Part shown: positions 35,539 through 45,517 of the stretch, piece after piece
How the letters are laid out: each line of letters begins with the position of its first letter
Numbering within the stretch: position 1 is the stretch's first letter
From: Parvularcula oceani
GTDB lineage: Bacteria > Pseudomonadota > Alphaproteobacteria > Caulobacterales > Parvularculaceae
Reading direction: 5' to 3'
NCBI RefSeq assembly: GCF_000733125.1
Contig: NZ_JPHU01000010.1
Coordinates: 1 to 64,000 of the forward strand
Length of the DNA: 64,000 nucleotides
The notes under the pieces: model-generated
What the model was told of the DNA's origin: nothing
Database searches by the model: none
The model's input: the letters and a program-made list of their open reading frames with translations, nothing else
Position numbers and translations under genes: made by a program

Positions 35539-36517
35539 GCGGCACCTCGGTCGCCTGGATGGCCTCGACGAGAGGGCGCAGCTTTGGGGTGACGAAGCGG
35601 TCATAGACGGGTTCCATCCGGGCCTGGAAGGGCGTCTTGTCCGCGATCTCGATCACTTCGTTCCCCGCCGCAGCGACCGCGGCCTTCGCCTCCGCCACGC
35701 GCGCGTCCCAGAGGTTCCGCATGAAGGGCACGCTGTCGAGGGCCGCCTGCTGGACGAGCGCCTTGTCCGCGTCCGAAAGCTTCCGCCAGCGGCGCATGGA
35801 CATGACCAGAACCTCCGGCGCCATGACGTGCTCGGTCAGGGTGTAATAGGGCGCGACCTCGAAATGGCGCGTCGTGTAATAGGAGGGCCAGTTGTTCTCC
35901 GCCCCGTCCACGACGCGCTTGGCGATGGCGCCATAGACCTCCGAGAAGCTCATCGGGGTGGCATTGGCGCCCAGCGCCTCCACCATCGAGACATAGAGGT
36001 CGGAGTTCTGCACCCGGATCTTCAATCCGCGGAGGTCGCCGGGTTCCGCGACCGGTCGGCGGCCATTATAGAAGCTGCGCGCGCCGGAGTCGTAATAGCA
36101 GAGGCCCTTGAGCCCGTGCGGCTCAAGGCTCTCGAGGATGCGCTTCCCCGCCTCGCCATCCATCGCCGCGCGCATATGGGCGACCGAGCGGAAGACGAAG
36201 GGCAAGGCGGGAACCAGCGTCTCGGGCGCGATCGGGTTGAGGGGGGCGGTGTTGATCCTGTTGAGGTCCAGCCCGCCGAACATCGTCATCTCGAGCGTGT
36301 CGCGCTCGGGGCCGAGCTGGCCGCCCCCGAAGACCTTGAAGCGGATGCGGCCGCCCGTGCGCTCATCCAGAAGGCGGCCCATCTCCTCGACCGCCTTGGT
36401 CGTGGGATAGTCGACCGCCTGCGCGTCCGCGGCATAGAGCGGGCGGTCCGCCTGCCCGCAGGCCGCCAGGCCGGCCGAGGCCGCGCCGGTCGCGAGAACC
36501 GCTCTGCGCGTGAGCAT
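35531..36517 (-). CDS. dctP: TRAP solute-binding protein (DctP), probable lipoprotein
   Basis: Encodes 328 residues. The N-terminus MLTRRAVLATGAASAGLAAC has a twin-arginine-like pair and a lipobox with Cys20. The DctP fold is shown by GGGQLGPERDTLEMTMFGGLDL, GLKIRVQNSDLYVSMVEALGANATPMSFSEVYGAI and VVDGAENNWPSYY; the Arg in KIRVQNS is the usual carboxylate-binding residue, which fits a uronate ligand. The start codon shares one base with the uxaC stop (TGATG). Confidence 0.9.
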   Translation of the reverse strand: MLTRRAVLATGAASAGLAACGQADRPLYAADAQAVDYPTTKAVEEMGRLLDERTGGRIRFKVFGGGQLGPERDTLEMTMFGGLDLNRINTAPLNPIAPETLVPALPFVFRSVAHMRAAMDGEAGKRILESLEPHGLKGLCYYDSGARSFYNGRRPVAEPGDLRGLKIRVQNSDLYVSMVEALGANATPMSFSEVYGAIAKRVVDGAENNWPSYYTTRHFEVAPYYTLTEHVMAPEVLVMSMRRWRKLSDADKALVQQAALDSVPFMRNLWDARVAEAKAAVAAAGNEVIEIADKTPFQARMEPVYDRFVTPKLRPLVEAIQATEVPLA

Positions 36518-37935
36518 CAGAGCTTGTAGGCGCGCTTGGCGAGGCCATGCGCGAGGTCGCGCGCGACCTCCGCCGCTTCGTCCTCTCCCAGCCTGTGCTC
36601 GGCGACCAGCCGCGCAAGGAAGACGCAGTCCATGCGCCGCGCGACGTCGTGCCGGGCGGGGATGGACAGGAAGGCGCGGGTGTCGTCGTTGAAGCCGGCC
36701 GTGTTGTAGAAGCCGGCCGTCTCGGTCGTGCGCTCGCGGAAGCGGCGCATGCCCTCGGGGCTGTCATGGAACCACCAGGGCGGCCCGAGGGTCAGCGCGG
36801 GATAGTGGCCCGCCAGCGGCGCGAGCTCGCGCGCATAGGTGTCCTCGTCCAGCGTGAACAGCACGATGTTGAGGTCCGGCTCGTTGCCGACGGCATTCAG
36901 CAGGGGCCGCAGCGCCGTGACATAGTCCGTCTGCGCCGGGATGTCCGCACCCTTGTCTCTGCCGAAGCGGGAGAGGACGGCCTTGTTGTGGTTGCGGAAG
37001 GCGCCGGGATGGATCTGCATGACGAGCCCGTCATCGAGGCTCATCCGCGCCATCTCGGTCAGCATCTGCCCACGGAAGAGCTCGGCGTCGCCTTCCTTCA
37101 TCTTGCCGGAGGCGACGCGGCCGAACAGCGCCTCGGCATCGGCCTGCGGCAGGTCGGCGGTGAAGGCGGTGGGGTGGCCGTGATCGGTCGCCGTCGCGCC
37201 GCCCACTTCCTTGAAATAGGCGCGCCGCTTGCGGTGCGCGGCGAGATAGCCCTGCCAGCTCTGCGTGTCCTTGCCCGTCACCTCGCCGAAAGCGCGGAGG
37301 TTGTCCGCGAAGCCGTCCTGGTCCGGGTCGATGACGCTGTCGGGCCTGTAGGTCGTGATGACCCGGCCCTTCCAGCCGCTGTCCGAGATCGCGCGGTGAT
37401 GCTCCAGCGGGTCGAGCGCGCCTTCGGTCGTCGCCAGCGCCTCGATGCGGTAGCGGTCGAACAGGGCGCGCGGCCGGAAGGCGTCCGTCTTCAGCGCCGC
37501 GTCCATGACCTCGTAATAGTGATCGGCGGTTTCGGCCGTCAGGCGCACGTCGATGCCGAAGGCCTCGGCGAAGACCCAGTCGAGCCACATGCGCGAAGGC
37601 GTCCCGCGGAAGAGGTCGTAACGCTCGGCGAAGAGGCGCCAGATCTTGCGCCCGTCCGTTTCGACCTGCGTTCCGTCCTCGCTCGGCACGCCCAGCGCCT
37701 CGAGCGGCACGCCCTGGCTGTAGAGCATGCGGAAGACATAGTGATCGGGCACGATCAGGAGCTGCGCTGGATCGGGAAAGGCCTCGTTCTTCGCGAACCA
37801 GGCGGGATCGGTATGCCCGTGGGGCGAGATGATCGGCAGCTCGGCGACCTCGCCGTAAAGGCGCCTGGCGATGCCGCGCTGGGTCTCCTCGGCCGGAAAG
37901 AGCCGGTCGGGGTGCAGCCGGAGTGGGGTGGTCAT
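36517..37935 (-). CDS. uxaC: Glucuronate isomerase
   Basis: Encodes 472 residues. It converts D-glucuronate to D-fructuronate. ATG 37935 is chosen because GAGGAG lies six bases upstream; ATG 37941 abuts it. Amidohydrolase-superfamily features include PIISPHGHTDPAWF (His39, His41) and the C-terminal GFNDDTRAFLSIPARHDVARRMDC. First gene of the minus-strand operon uxaC-dctP-dctQ-dctM-uxuB-aguA, read from the promoter with the LacI-like operator. The enzyme also acts on galacturonate in other bacteria, which would link to uxaA. Confidence 0.95.
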   Translation of the reverse strand: MTTPLRLHPDRLFPAEETQRGIARRLYGEVAELPIISPHGHTDPAWFAKNEAFPDPAQLLIVPDHYVFRMLYSQGVPLEALGVPSEDGTQVETDGRKIWRLFAERYDLFRGTPSRMWLDWVFAEAFGIDVRLTAETADHYYEVMDAALKTDAFRPRALFDRYRIEALATTEGALDPLEHHRAISDSGWKGRVITTYRPDSVIDPDQDGFADNLRAFGEVTGKDTQSWQGYLAAHRKRRAYFKEVGGATATDHGHPTAFTADLPQADAEALFGRVASGKMKEGDAELFRGQMLTEMARMSLDDGLVMQIHPGAFRNHNKAVLSRFGRDKGADIPAQTDYVTALRPLLNAVGNEPDLNIVLFTLDEDTYARELAPLAGHYPALTLGPPWWFHDSPEGMRRFRERTTETAGFYNTAGFNDDTRAFLSIPARHDVARRMDCVFLARLVAEHRLGEDEAAEVARDLAHGLAKRAYKL

Positions 37936-38020
37936 CGGCATCTCCTCGTGTCGTTTGGCTTCTGCGGCCTCGGCAGGTGCGGCGCTTGACCGGACCCGGT
38001 CCGGCTGCGACGTCTCGCCC

Positions 38021-38050
38021 ACTTAAGTGAGCGCTAACATCACCTGTCAA
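38021..38050 (-). promoter_or_regulatory. Promoter of the uxaC operon
   Basis: On the minus strand a perfect -35 hexamer TTGACA (38045-38050) is followed after 18 bases by TTAAGT (38021-38026), a 3-of-6 match to the -10 consensus. The spacer contains the palindromic operator candidate. The transcript would start about 80 bases before uxaC. Confidence 0.55.
38026..38039. promoter_or_regulatory. LacI-family-like operator between uxaC and manD
   Basis: AGTGAGCGCTAACA is an imperfect palindrome centred on AGCGCT, the form used by LacI/GalR-family repressors. It lies between the -35 and -10 elements of the uxaC promoter and about 28 bases before the divergent manD start, so one bound repressor could block both directions. 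A similar site precedes the GH3 gene. Confidence 0.6.
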
Positions 38051-38066
38051 CCGAAGGGAGCGGACC

Positions 38067-39317
38067 GTGCCCAGCCAAGGCGACATTTCGGAAGGACATG
38101 CGGGCGAACGCACCATCACGGGAGCGCGCGTCGTCGTCTGCTCGCCGGGGCGGAACTTCGTCACCCTGGTCATCGAGACCAGGGGCGGGGTGACGGGCAT
38201 CGGCGACGCCACCTTGAACGGCCGCGAACTCGCGGTGGCGAGCTATCTCGAGGACCATGTCTGCCCGAACCTGATCGGCCGGGATGCAGGAAGGATCGAG
38301 GATATCTGGCAGTTCCTCTATCGCGGCGCCTATTGGCGGCGCGGCCCGGTGACGATGTCCGCCATCGCCGCCGTCGACACCGCGCTCTGGGACATCAAGG
38401 CCAAGATGGCGGACATGCCGCTCTACCAGCTCCTGGGCGGACGCAGCCGGGACGGCGTGCTCGTCTACGGCCACGCCAACGGCAGCGATATTCCGGCCAC
38501 CCTCGAAGAGCTCGCCCGTTATCGCGAGATGGGCTATGAGGCGGTCCGCCTGCAGGCGGGGGTGCCTGGCCTCGATACGGCTTACGGCGTCTCCAAGGAC
38601 AGCATGTTCTACGAGCCCGCGGGCGACGCCCTGCCCGAGGAGCAGATCTGGGACACGCGCGCCTATCTGCGCTTCGTGCCCGAACTGTTCGAGAAGGCGC
38701 GCGAGGCCGTGGGGCCTGAGGTCGCGCTCTTGCATGACGGCCATCACCGCATGACCCCGCAGGAAGCAGCCAAGCTCGGCCGCGCGCTCGAACCCTATGA
38801 CCTGTTCTGGCTCGAGGATGCGACGCCTGCGGAGAACCAGGAAGCCTTCCGCCTGATCCGCTCGCATACGACGACGCCGCTGGCCGTCGGCGAGATCTTC
38901 AACACGATCCACGACTGCCGCACGCTGATCGAAGAGCAGCTGATCGACTATATCCGCGCCACCGTGGTCCATGCCGGCGGGATCACCCATCTGCGCCGGA
39001 TCGCCGATCTGGCGGGGCTCTACCAGGTCCGCACCGGCAGCCATGGCGCGACGGACCTCTCGCCCGTCTGCATGGGCGCGGCGCTGCATTTCGACAGCTG
39101 GGTGCCCAATTTCGGCATTCAGGAATATATGCGGCACACGGAGGCGACGGACGAGGTCTTCCCGCACGACTACCGCTTCGAGAAGGGCTATCTCTATTGC
39201 GGCGAGACGCCCGGGCACGGGGTCACCCTCGATGAGAGCCTCGCTGCGAAATACCCCTACGAGCCCAAGCAGCTGCCCGTCGCGCGGCTCAAGGACGGCA
39301 CGCTTTGGAACTGGTAG
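38067..39317 (+). CDS. manD: D-mannonate dehydratase, enolase superfamily (ManD)
   Basis: Encodes 416 residues from GTG 38067 (GGGAG seven bases upstream). It dehydrates D-mannonate to 2-keto-3-deoxygluconate. Enolase-superfamily metal ligands lie in [30 protein letters not shown] and [12 protein letters not shown], and the C-terminal end [24 protein letters not shown] matches ManD of Caulobacter-like bacteria. It takes the place of UxuA, an unrelated xylose-isomerase-like enzyme. Related RspA-type proteins exist, but context supports mannonate. Divergent from uxaC; the stop overlaps the kdgK start. Confidence 0.92.
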   Translation: MPSQGDISEGHAGERTITGARVVVCSPGRNFVTLVIETRGGVTGIGDATLNGRELAVASYLEDHVCPNLIGRDAGRIEDIWQFLYRGAYWRRGPVTMSAIAAVDTALWDIKAKMADMPLYQLLGGRSRDGVLVYGHANGSDIPATLEELARYREMGYEAVRLQAGVPGLDTAYGVSKDSMFYEPAGDALPEEQIWDTRAYLRFVPELFEKAREAVGPEVALLHDGHHRMTPQEAAKLGRALEPYDLFWLEDATPAENQEAFRLIRSHTTTPLAVGEIFNTIHDCRTLIEEQLIDYIRATVVHAGGITHLRRIADLAGLYQVRTGSHGATDLSPVCMGAALHFDSWVPNFGIQEYMRHTEATDEVFPHDYRFEKGYLYCGETPGHGVTLDESLAAKYPYEPKQLPVARLKDGTLWNW

Positions 39318-40219
39318 CGCCGACCCCGCAGAACCCGGCCGTCGTCTTCGGCGAGGCGATGATCGAGCTTTCGGGCGTCGAGGCGGCGAGCTGCCGCCTC
39401 GGCGTCGCCGGCGACACCTTCAACACCGCCGTCTATCTCGCCCGCAACGGGGCGGCCACGTCCTACATGACCTGCCTCGGCGACGAGGCCTTCAGCGACC
39501 GGATCTCCGAGGCGCTCAGGGCCGAGGGGCTGGCTGGACGCTATGTCCTGCGGCGCAAGGGCGGGGTGCCCGGCCTTTATGCCGTGACGCTGGACGAGCA
39601 CGGCGAGCGGGCCTTCACCTATTGGCGTTCGGCAAGCGCGGTGCGCGGCTTCTTCGGCACGCCGGGCTGCGACGAGGCCCTGCGGACGGCCGAGCGTACG
39701 CCGCTCCTCTATCTGTCCGGCATTACCCTGTCCTTGTTCTCCGAGGCCGACCGAACGCGCCTCGTCAGCTTCGCCCGCGCCGTCCGCGAGGAGGGCGGGG
39801 CGGTCGCCTTCGACACCAATTACCGGCCCGCAGGATGGTCCGCCCGCGCCGAGGCCGAGCGGGCCATGCGGACGCTTGCCCCTTACGTGTCTCTCGCCCT
39901 CCCCACTTTCGAGGACGACGCCGCGCTCTTCGGTGACGCGGCGCCCGAAGCCACTCTCGAGCGCTGGGTCGGCTGGGGCGCAGACGAAGTCGCGGTGAAG
40001 CGCGGCCCCGACGGCGTGCTGCTCGAAGGCGGCTGGTGCCCGCCGCCCGAGCGGATCGCGCCGCTCGACACGACCGGCGCGGGCGACAGCTTCAACGGCG
40101 CCTATCTCGCCGCCCGCCTGCGCGGAGAAGCCCCGGAGGCGGCGGCGCTCGCGGGACACGCCCAGGCCGGCGCCGTTCTGCTCGTGCCCGGCGCGATCCT
40201 GCCGAAGGATGCCTCCTAG
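39305..40219 (+). CDS. kdgK: 2-keto-3-deoxygluconate kinase
   Basis: Encodes 304 residues from TTG 39305, with AAGGA (39291-39295) nine bases upstream and a 13-base overlap with manD. PfkB-family sugar kinase: [16 protein letters not shown] near residue 35, FDTNYRP, and the C-terminal [15 protein letters not shown] carrying the catalytic Asp and anion hole. It phosphorylates KDG to KDPG, which needs KDPG aldolase encoded elsewhere. Its stop overlaps that of the convergent reductase gene in CTAG. Confidence 0.92.
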   Translation: MELVAPTPQNPAVVFGEAMIELSGVEAASCRLGVAGDTFNTAVYLARNGAATSYMTCLGDEAFSDRISEALRAEGLAGRYVLRRKGGVPGLYAVTLDEHGERAFTYWRSASAVRGFFGTPGCDEALRTAERTPLLYLSGITLSLFSEADRTRLVSFARAVREEGGAVAFDTNYRPAGWSARAEAERAMRTLAPYVSLALPTFEDDAALFGDAAPEATLERWVGWGADEVAVKRGPDGVLLEGGWCPPPERIAPLDTTGAGDSFNGAYLAARLRGEAPEAAALAGHAQAGAVLLVPGAILPKDAS

Positions 40220-41175
40220 GACGCCGTCTCGAAATCGAGGTCCGGACCCACCGGCACGATGCCGGTCGGATTGATGCTCCGATGGCTGCCGTAATAATGG
40301 CCCTTGATGTGGTCCATGTGGATCGTGTCCCTGATTTCCGGGAAGGCGGCGAGGCGCAGCACATATGCGTGCAGGTTCTCGTAATCCGCGATGCGTCGGA
40401 TATTGCACTTGAAGTGGCTGTAATAGACCGCGTCGAAGCGCAGCAGCGTGGTCAGCAGGCGGATATCCGCCTCGGTCAGCTGCCCGCCGACGAGATAGAT
40501 CTGTCCTTTCAGGCGGTCTTCCAGCCAGTCGAGGCTGTCGAAGAGGGGGCCGACCTCGTCTTCATAGGCGGACTGGGTCTCCGCGAAGCCGGCCTTGTAG
40601 ACGCCGTTATTGACGGTGGAGTAGACGCGGTCATTGACCTCGTCGATCTCGTCCCTGAGTGCCTCCGGATAGGTGTCGAGCGGCTTCGCGCCGAGATCGT
40701 CGAAGGCGCGGGTGAGCATGCGGATGATCTCTGAGGACTCGTTGTTGACGATCGTCCCGGTCTTCTTGTCCCACAGGACCGGCACGGTCGCCTTGCCCGA
40801 CACGTTGGGATCGGCCTTCTGATAGATCTGGTGAAGTTTCTCATGGCCCATCGGGTCGGGACTGACGCCGGGTCCATCCTTGAAGGTCCAGCCATCCCCG
40901 CGCATCAGCCAGTTGACGACCGAGATCGGAATCATCTTCTCGAGGCCCTTGAGCGCCCGCAGGATCAGCGCCCGATGGGCCCAGGGGCAGGCATAGGACA
41001 CGTAAAGGTGATAGCGGCCCACTTCGGCCTGATATCCCTTCTGCCCATCCGGGCCGGGGCTGCCATCCTTGGTCACCCAGTCCCGGAACCGGCTCGGCTG
41101 ACGGTCATAGCGGCCATCCTCTCCGGCAAAGCTTTCCTCGGTCTTCCACTCTCCGTCCTGAAGAACGCCGCCCAT
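40216..41175 (-). CDS. yqjG: Glutathionyl-hydroquinone reductase (Xi-class GST)
   Basis: Encodes 319 residues. The thioredoxin-like domain has the catalytic Cys63 in SYACPWAHR, the position and motif of E. coli YqjG, followed by VPVLWDKKTGTIVNNESSEIIR; the C-terminal helical domain contains LTEADIRLLTTLLRFDAVYYSHFKCN. The enzyme reduces S-glutathionyl-hydroquinones with glutathione. It is unrelated to the neighbouring uronate and efflux genes apart from a role in detoxification. Confidence 0.92.
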   Translation of the reverse strand: MGGVLQDGEWKTEESFAGEDGRYDRQPSRFRDWVTKDGSPGPDGQKGYQAEVGRYHLYVSYACPWAHRALILRALKGLEKMIPISVVNWLMRGDGWTFKDGPGVSPDPMGHEKLHQIYQKADPNVSGKATVPVLWDKKTGTIVNNESSEIIRMLTRAFDDLGAKPLDTYPEALRDEIDEVNDRVYSTVNNGVYKAGFAETQSAYEDEVGPLFDSLDWLEDRLKGQIYLVGGQLTEADIRLLTTLLRFDAVYYSHFKCNIRRIADYENLHAYVLRLAAFPEIRDTIHMDHIKGHYYGSHRSINPTGIVPVGPDLDFETAS

Positions 41176-41342
41176 TCTGGCTCTCCGTTATCGCAGTCCC
41201 GGCGGAGACGGCCGGAAGGGGCTTCGAGTTCCCCCCTGCGCACCCGTGACGCAGAGACTCCTCTGCCGTCTCCTGTACCGATTTGAGAGGAAGGCGGCTG
41301 TCCCGTGGCCAGTGGGGGATGCTTGCACTAGGTCTTGTTTCG

Positions 41343-42428
41343 ATGAGTCTTCAACGAACCTTTCTCGCGCTCCTCGCGCTCGGTCTCGCTGCCTGCGGCG
41401 GCGGAGAGGAGGCGGCCGAGCGCCCTGAGCCTGAGGCCACCAGGATCGTCCCGCATGCGGTGCGCTACGCCGCCGATGCGCGGCAGGTCGAGGCGGTCGG
41501 CACGGCGCGCGCGCGGGCCTCGGCCATCGTCAATGCCGAGACGGGCGGCGAGGTCGAGGAGGTCCTGTTCGAGACCGGCGATTTCGTCGAGGCGGGCGCG
41601 CCGCTTCTCCGGCTCGAACGCGACGAGGAGCAGCTCGCCGTGAACCTCGCGCGCGTCGCAGCGCAGGAGGCCGAGCAGCTTCTCGAGCGCTACCGCCGCA
41701 TCGAAGATACGGGTGCGGTCTCCGACAGCGCGATCAGCGAAGCCCGGACCACGCTCGAAGCCGCGCGGATCGAGCTTCAGCAGGCCGAGCTGGCGCTCGA
41801 ACGCCGAACGGTCAGAGCGCCTTTCGCGGGCTATCTCGGCCTCACCGACATCGATCCGGGCGCCCGGATCACGCCCGAGACGGAGATCACCCGCCTCGAT
41901 GACCGCCGCGTCCTCTTCGTCGATTTTCCCGTTCCCGAAGAGCTGTTCGGCCGGCTCTCGGTCGGCGATGCCGTCCAGGTGCGGCCCTTCGGCGCGGAAA
42001 GCGAAGCCCGCTCGGCCGAAGTGATCGGCCTCGACAGCCGCATCGACGCCGTCAGCCGCAGTTTCACCGCGAGGGCCGCGATCGACAACGGCGATGACGG
42101 CCTGCGTCCGGGCATGAGCTTCCGCGTCGCCTTCGCCGCCCCCGGCGCGCGCTATCCGGCCATTCCCGAGGCCTCCATCGTCTGGGGCAGCGACGGCGCC
42201 TATCTCTGGGCGGTCGAGGACGGGCAGGCCCGCCGCGTTCCGGTCGCGATCGTCTCCCGCCGCGAGGGCACGGTCCTCGTCGATGCTCCCCTGCCCGAAG
42301 GCTCGCTCGTCGTCGCCGAAGGCGTGCAGAAGGTGCGCGAGGGCAGCGCGGTCGAGCTTCTGGACGGGACGGTCGCGCGCGAACCCGCATCCTCCGCGGG
42401 CGCGTCCGGCGCGGCTGCGGGCGGCTGA
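41343..42428 (+). CDS. RND efflux periplasmic adaptor lipoprotein (system B)
   Basis: Encodes 361 residues. ATG 41343 is chosen because it starts a lipoprotein signal (MSLQRTFLALLALGLAAC, Cys18); upstream in-frame starts would bury it. Adaptor features are a first lipoyl half (GGEVEEVLFETGDFVEAGAPLLRLE), a short helical hairpin, a second half (ERRTVRAPFAGYLGLTDIDPGARI) and a beta-barrel (VDFPVPEELFGRLSVGDAVQVR). It joins the inner-membrane pump to the outer-membrane channel. Its stop overlaps the permease start (TGATG). Confidence 0.87.
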   Translation: MSLQRTFLALLALGLAACGGGEEAAERPEPEATRIVPHAVRYAADARQVEAVGTARARASAIVNAETGGEVEEVLFETGDFVEAGAPLLRLERDEEQLAVNLARVAAQEAEQLLERYRRIEDTGAVSDSAISEARTTLEAARIELQQAELALERRTVRAPFAGYLGLTDIDPGARITPETEITRLDDRRVLFVDFPVPEELFGRLSVGDAVQVRPFGAESEARSAEVIGLDSRIDAVSRSFTARAAIDNGDDGLRPGMSFRVAFAAPGARYPAIPEASIVWGSDGAYLWAVEDGQARRVPVAIVSRREGTVLVDAPLPEGSLVVAEGVQKVREGSAVELLDGTVAREPASSAGASGAAAGG

Positions 42429-45400
42429 TGCGCGGGCAGGGGCTTCCTCAGATCGCCGTCGAACGGCCGCTTCTTGCGACCGTTCTGAACCTGCTCATCG
42501 TGATCGGCGGCATCGCCGCGCTCTTCGGCGTCGAGGTGCGCGAGCTGCCCGATGTCGACCGCCCGGTGGTCGGCGTGAATGCCACCTATCCAGGCGCCGC
42601 TCCCGAAACCGTCGATTCCGAGGTCACCAGCATCCTCGAAGGCGCCGCCGCCCGGGTCGAGGGCGTGCGGGAAATCCGCTCCTCCTCCGAAGAGAACAAT
42701 TCCCGCATCCGGGTGGAATTCCGCCCCGGCGTCGATCTCGACACGGCCGCCAGCGATGTGCGCGAGGCCGTGAGCCGCGTGCAGCGCGAGCTGCCCGACC
42801 GGGTCGAGCAGCTGACGATCAGCAAGGCCGATGACGATGCCAGCCCCATCATCCAGCTCGCCGTCCTGTCGGATGCCCTCGATACCGAGCAGCTGACGCG
42901 GGTCATCGACAACGACATCGTGCCCGAGATCCTCGCCATCGAAGGCGTCGCCAGCGTCGGCCAGTTCGGCGCGCGCGAACGCCAGCTACGCGTCGTGCTG
43001 GATCCCCTTCGCCTCAGCCGCTTCGGCCTGACCGTCTCGGACGTGGCCGATGCCCTGCGCCAGGCGCCCTTCGACGTGCCGGTGGGCAGCTTCCTGTCCG
43101 AGGACCAGCAGCTCCTCGTCCGCGCCGAGGCGACGGCGGCGACGCCCGAACTCGTCAAGGCGGTGGTGATCCGCGACCAGATCGAAGTGGGCGATGTGGC
43201 GGAGGCCTATTTCGCGCCCGCCGATGCGACGAATTTCGTCCGGCTCGACGGACAGTCGGTGATCGGGCTCGGCGTCGTCCGCCAGGCCAGCTCCAACACG
43301 ATCGAAATCGCCGATGCGGTGCGGGCCGAGGTCCGGCAGCTCAATGCCCGCTTCGACGACCTCGACATCCTGGTGACCAGCGACGACTCCGAATTCATCC
43401 GCGGCTCGGTGCGGGAGGTGCTGACCAGCCTGACCATCACGGTCTGCGTCGTCGTCGCCACGATCTATCTCTTCTTCGCCTCGGCCAAGGCGACGCTCAT
43501 TCCCTCGACCACCATTCCCGTCGCCCTGATCGGCACGCTGGCAGGCATCTACCTCCTGGGCTTTTCGGTGAACCTCCTCACCCTTCTGGCTCTCGTCCTC
43601 GCCACCGGCCTGATCGTCGACGATGCCATCGTGGTGCTGGAAAACGTGCAGCGGAAGCGGGCCGAAGGCATGGGAGAGCGGGCGGCGGCCGTGATCGGCA
43701 CGCGCCAGGTCTTCTTCGCCGTGGTCGCGACGACGGCCGTCCTCGTCTCGGTCTTCGTGCCGATCTCCTTCCTGCCCTCCGAGGCGGGAAGGCTGTTCCG
43801 CGAATTCGGCTTCGTGCTCGCGCTCGCCGTCATCATTTCCTCCTTCGTCGCGCTGACGCTGGTGCCCGCGCTCTCCTCGCGCCTCGACGTCAGCGGCAAG
43901 GCGCTGCCGCGCCCGCTGGCGCGCGTCGGCGGGTGGGGGCAATCCGCCTATGACAGGGCGCTCGGCGCCTGCCTCGGGCGGCCGCTCGTCACGCTGGGGG
44001 TCGCGCTGCTCGCGGCCGGGGGCGCGGTTCTCCTCTATCCCCAGCTCGAAGCGGAGCTCGTCCCCGAAGAGGATCGCGGCACGATCTATGTCTTCGCGAC
44101 CGGCCCCGACGGCGTCGGCCTCGACTATATGGAGCGCCAGTCAGACGCCATCGAGGCGGTCTTGCGGCCTTATGTCGAGGACGGAACGATCGAGAGCCTC
44201 TTCACCATCGTCGGCCGCTACGATCCCAACCGCATCGGCATGACCGCGCCGCTCGCGCCGTGGGACGAGCGCGACATCTCCCAGCAGGAGCTGATCGAGG
44301 CTCTGGAAGAGCCGATGAGCCGCATTCCCGGCGCTCGGGTCAGCGTGTTCGGCCGGGGCAGCCTCGATGTCGGGGGCGGGCGCAGCGGCATCGAAGTCGC
44401 GCTGACGGGCGGCGACTACGACACGATCTACAAATCCGCCCGCGCCCTGTCGGACGCTATCGATACGCAGTCGGACATCCTGTCCAACCCCGAAATCTCC
44501 TATCAGCCGACCCAGCCGCAGCTGTCGATCCGCATCGACCGGCAGCGGGCGGCGGATCTGCGCGTGCCGCTCGACGAGCTGTCGGTGACCCTGCGCGCCA
44601 TGGTCGGCGGCGAGGACCTCGTCGACCTCAATGTCGACGACCAGGCCATCCCCATCTTCCTCGAGGCCGAGACCGGGGCCGTCACCGATCCGTCCGACCT
44701 GCGCAATCTCTATGTCCGCGCCGACACCGGCGAACTGGTGCCGCTGTCCAGCCTCACCACGCTGGTCGAGGAGGGCGTGGCGGCCGAACTCGACCGGACC
44801 GAGCAGCGCCGGGCGATCGAGGTCGAGGCCGACATCGCGACGGGCACTCCGCTCGAAGCAGCGGTCGCCGAGATGGAGCGCCTCGCCGATGCGGTCCTCC
44901 CCGAAGAGGGGATCGACATGCTCCTTCAGGGCGAGGCGGCGAGCCTCGAGGAGACCTCGCACGACCTGCTGCTGACCTATGGCTTCGCCTTCGTCATCGT
45001 GCTCCTGGTCCTGATCGCGCAGTTCGAGAGCGTGACTTCGGCGCTGGTCGTCCTCTTCACCGTGCCCTTCGGGCTCGCAGCCGCCGTCTACGCGCTGTTC
45101 CTGACCGGCGTGTCGCTCAACATCTTCTCGCAGATCGGCCTTGTCATGCTGATCGGCCTGATGGCCAAGAACGGCATTCTCATCGTCGAATTCGCCGACC
45201 AGCTTCGCGGCGAAGGGCGTTCCGTGCGCGATGCGGTGGCCGAGGCCGCATCGATCCGGCTGCGTCCCATCGTGATGACGCTGATCTCCACCGTGCTCGG
45301 CGCGCTGCCGCTCATCCTGTCGAGCGGCGCGGGGGCCGAGGCGCGGGCGTCGATCGGCTGGATCGTCTTCGGCGGACTGGGCCTTGCCGGGATCTTCACC

Positions 45401-45517
45401 CTGTTCCTGACGCCGATCATCTATCTGGGTCTCGCCCGCTTCAGCAGTCCCAAGGCCGAAAGCGGCCAGCGCCTCGAAAAAGAGCTGCGCGCCGCCGAAG
45501 GAGCGCCGGCGGAGTGA
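42428..45517 (+). CDS. RND efflux inner-membrane permease (system B)
   Basis: Encodes 1029 residues of the drug-exporting RND superfamily. First periplasmic loop begins ELPDVDRPVVGVNATYPGAAPETVDSEVTSILEGA; the proton-relay Asp pair is in TGLIVDDAIVVLENVQRKR (helix 4) and the matching Lys in LMLIGLMAKNGILIVEFADQL (helix 10). These residues are as in AcrB/MexB, unlike system A. Substrate unknown. Middle gene of an adaptor-permease-channel operon with one- and four-base overlaps. Confidence 0.9.
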   Translation: MRGQGLPQIAVERPLLATVLNLLIVIGGIAALFGVEVRELPDVDRPVVGVNATYPGAAPETVDSEVTSILEGAAARVEGVREIRSSSEENNSRIRVEFRPGVDLDTAASDVREAVSRVQRELPDRVEQLTISKADDDASPIIQLAVLSDALDTEQLTRVIDNDIVPEILAIEGVASVGQFGARERQLRVVLDPLRLSRFGLTVSDVADALRQAPFDVPVGSFLSEDQQLLVRAEATAATPELVKAVVIRDQIEVGDVAEAYFAPADATNFVRLDGQSVIGLGVVRQASSNTIEIADAVRAEVRQLNARFDDLDILVTSDDSEFIRGSVREVLTSLTITVCVVVATIYLFFASAKATLIPSTTIPVALIGTLAGIYLLGFSVNLLTLLALVLATGLIVDDAIVVLENVQRKRAEGMGERAAAVIGTRQVFFAVVATTAVLVSVFVPISFLPSEAGRLFREFGFVLALAVIISSFVALTLVPALSSRLDVSGKALPRPLARVGGWGQSAYDRALGACLGRPLVTLGVALLAAGGAVLLYPQLEAELVPEEDRGTIYVFATGPDGVGLDYMERQSDAIEAVLRPYVEDGTIESLFTIVGRYDPNRIGMTAPLAPWDERDISQQELIEALEEPMSRIPGARVSVFGRGSLDVGGGRSGIEVALTGGDYDTIYKSARALSDAIDTQSDILSNPEISYQPTQPQLSIRIDRQRAADLRVPLDELSVTLRAMVGGEDLVDLNVDDQAIPIFLEAETGAVTDPSDLRNLYVRADTGELVPLSSLTTLVEEGVAAELDRTEQRRAIEVEADIATGTPLEAAVAEMERLADAVLPEEGIDMLLQGEAASLEETSHDLLLTYGFAFVIVLLVLIAQFESVTSALVVLFTVPFGLAAAVYALFLTGVSLNIFSQIGLVMLIGLMAKNGILIVEFADQLRGEGRSVRDAVAEAASIRLRPIVMTLISTVLGALPLILSSGAGAEARASIGWIVFGGLGLAGIFTLFLTPIIYLGLARFSSPKAESGQRLEKELRAAEGAPAE

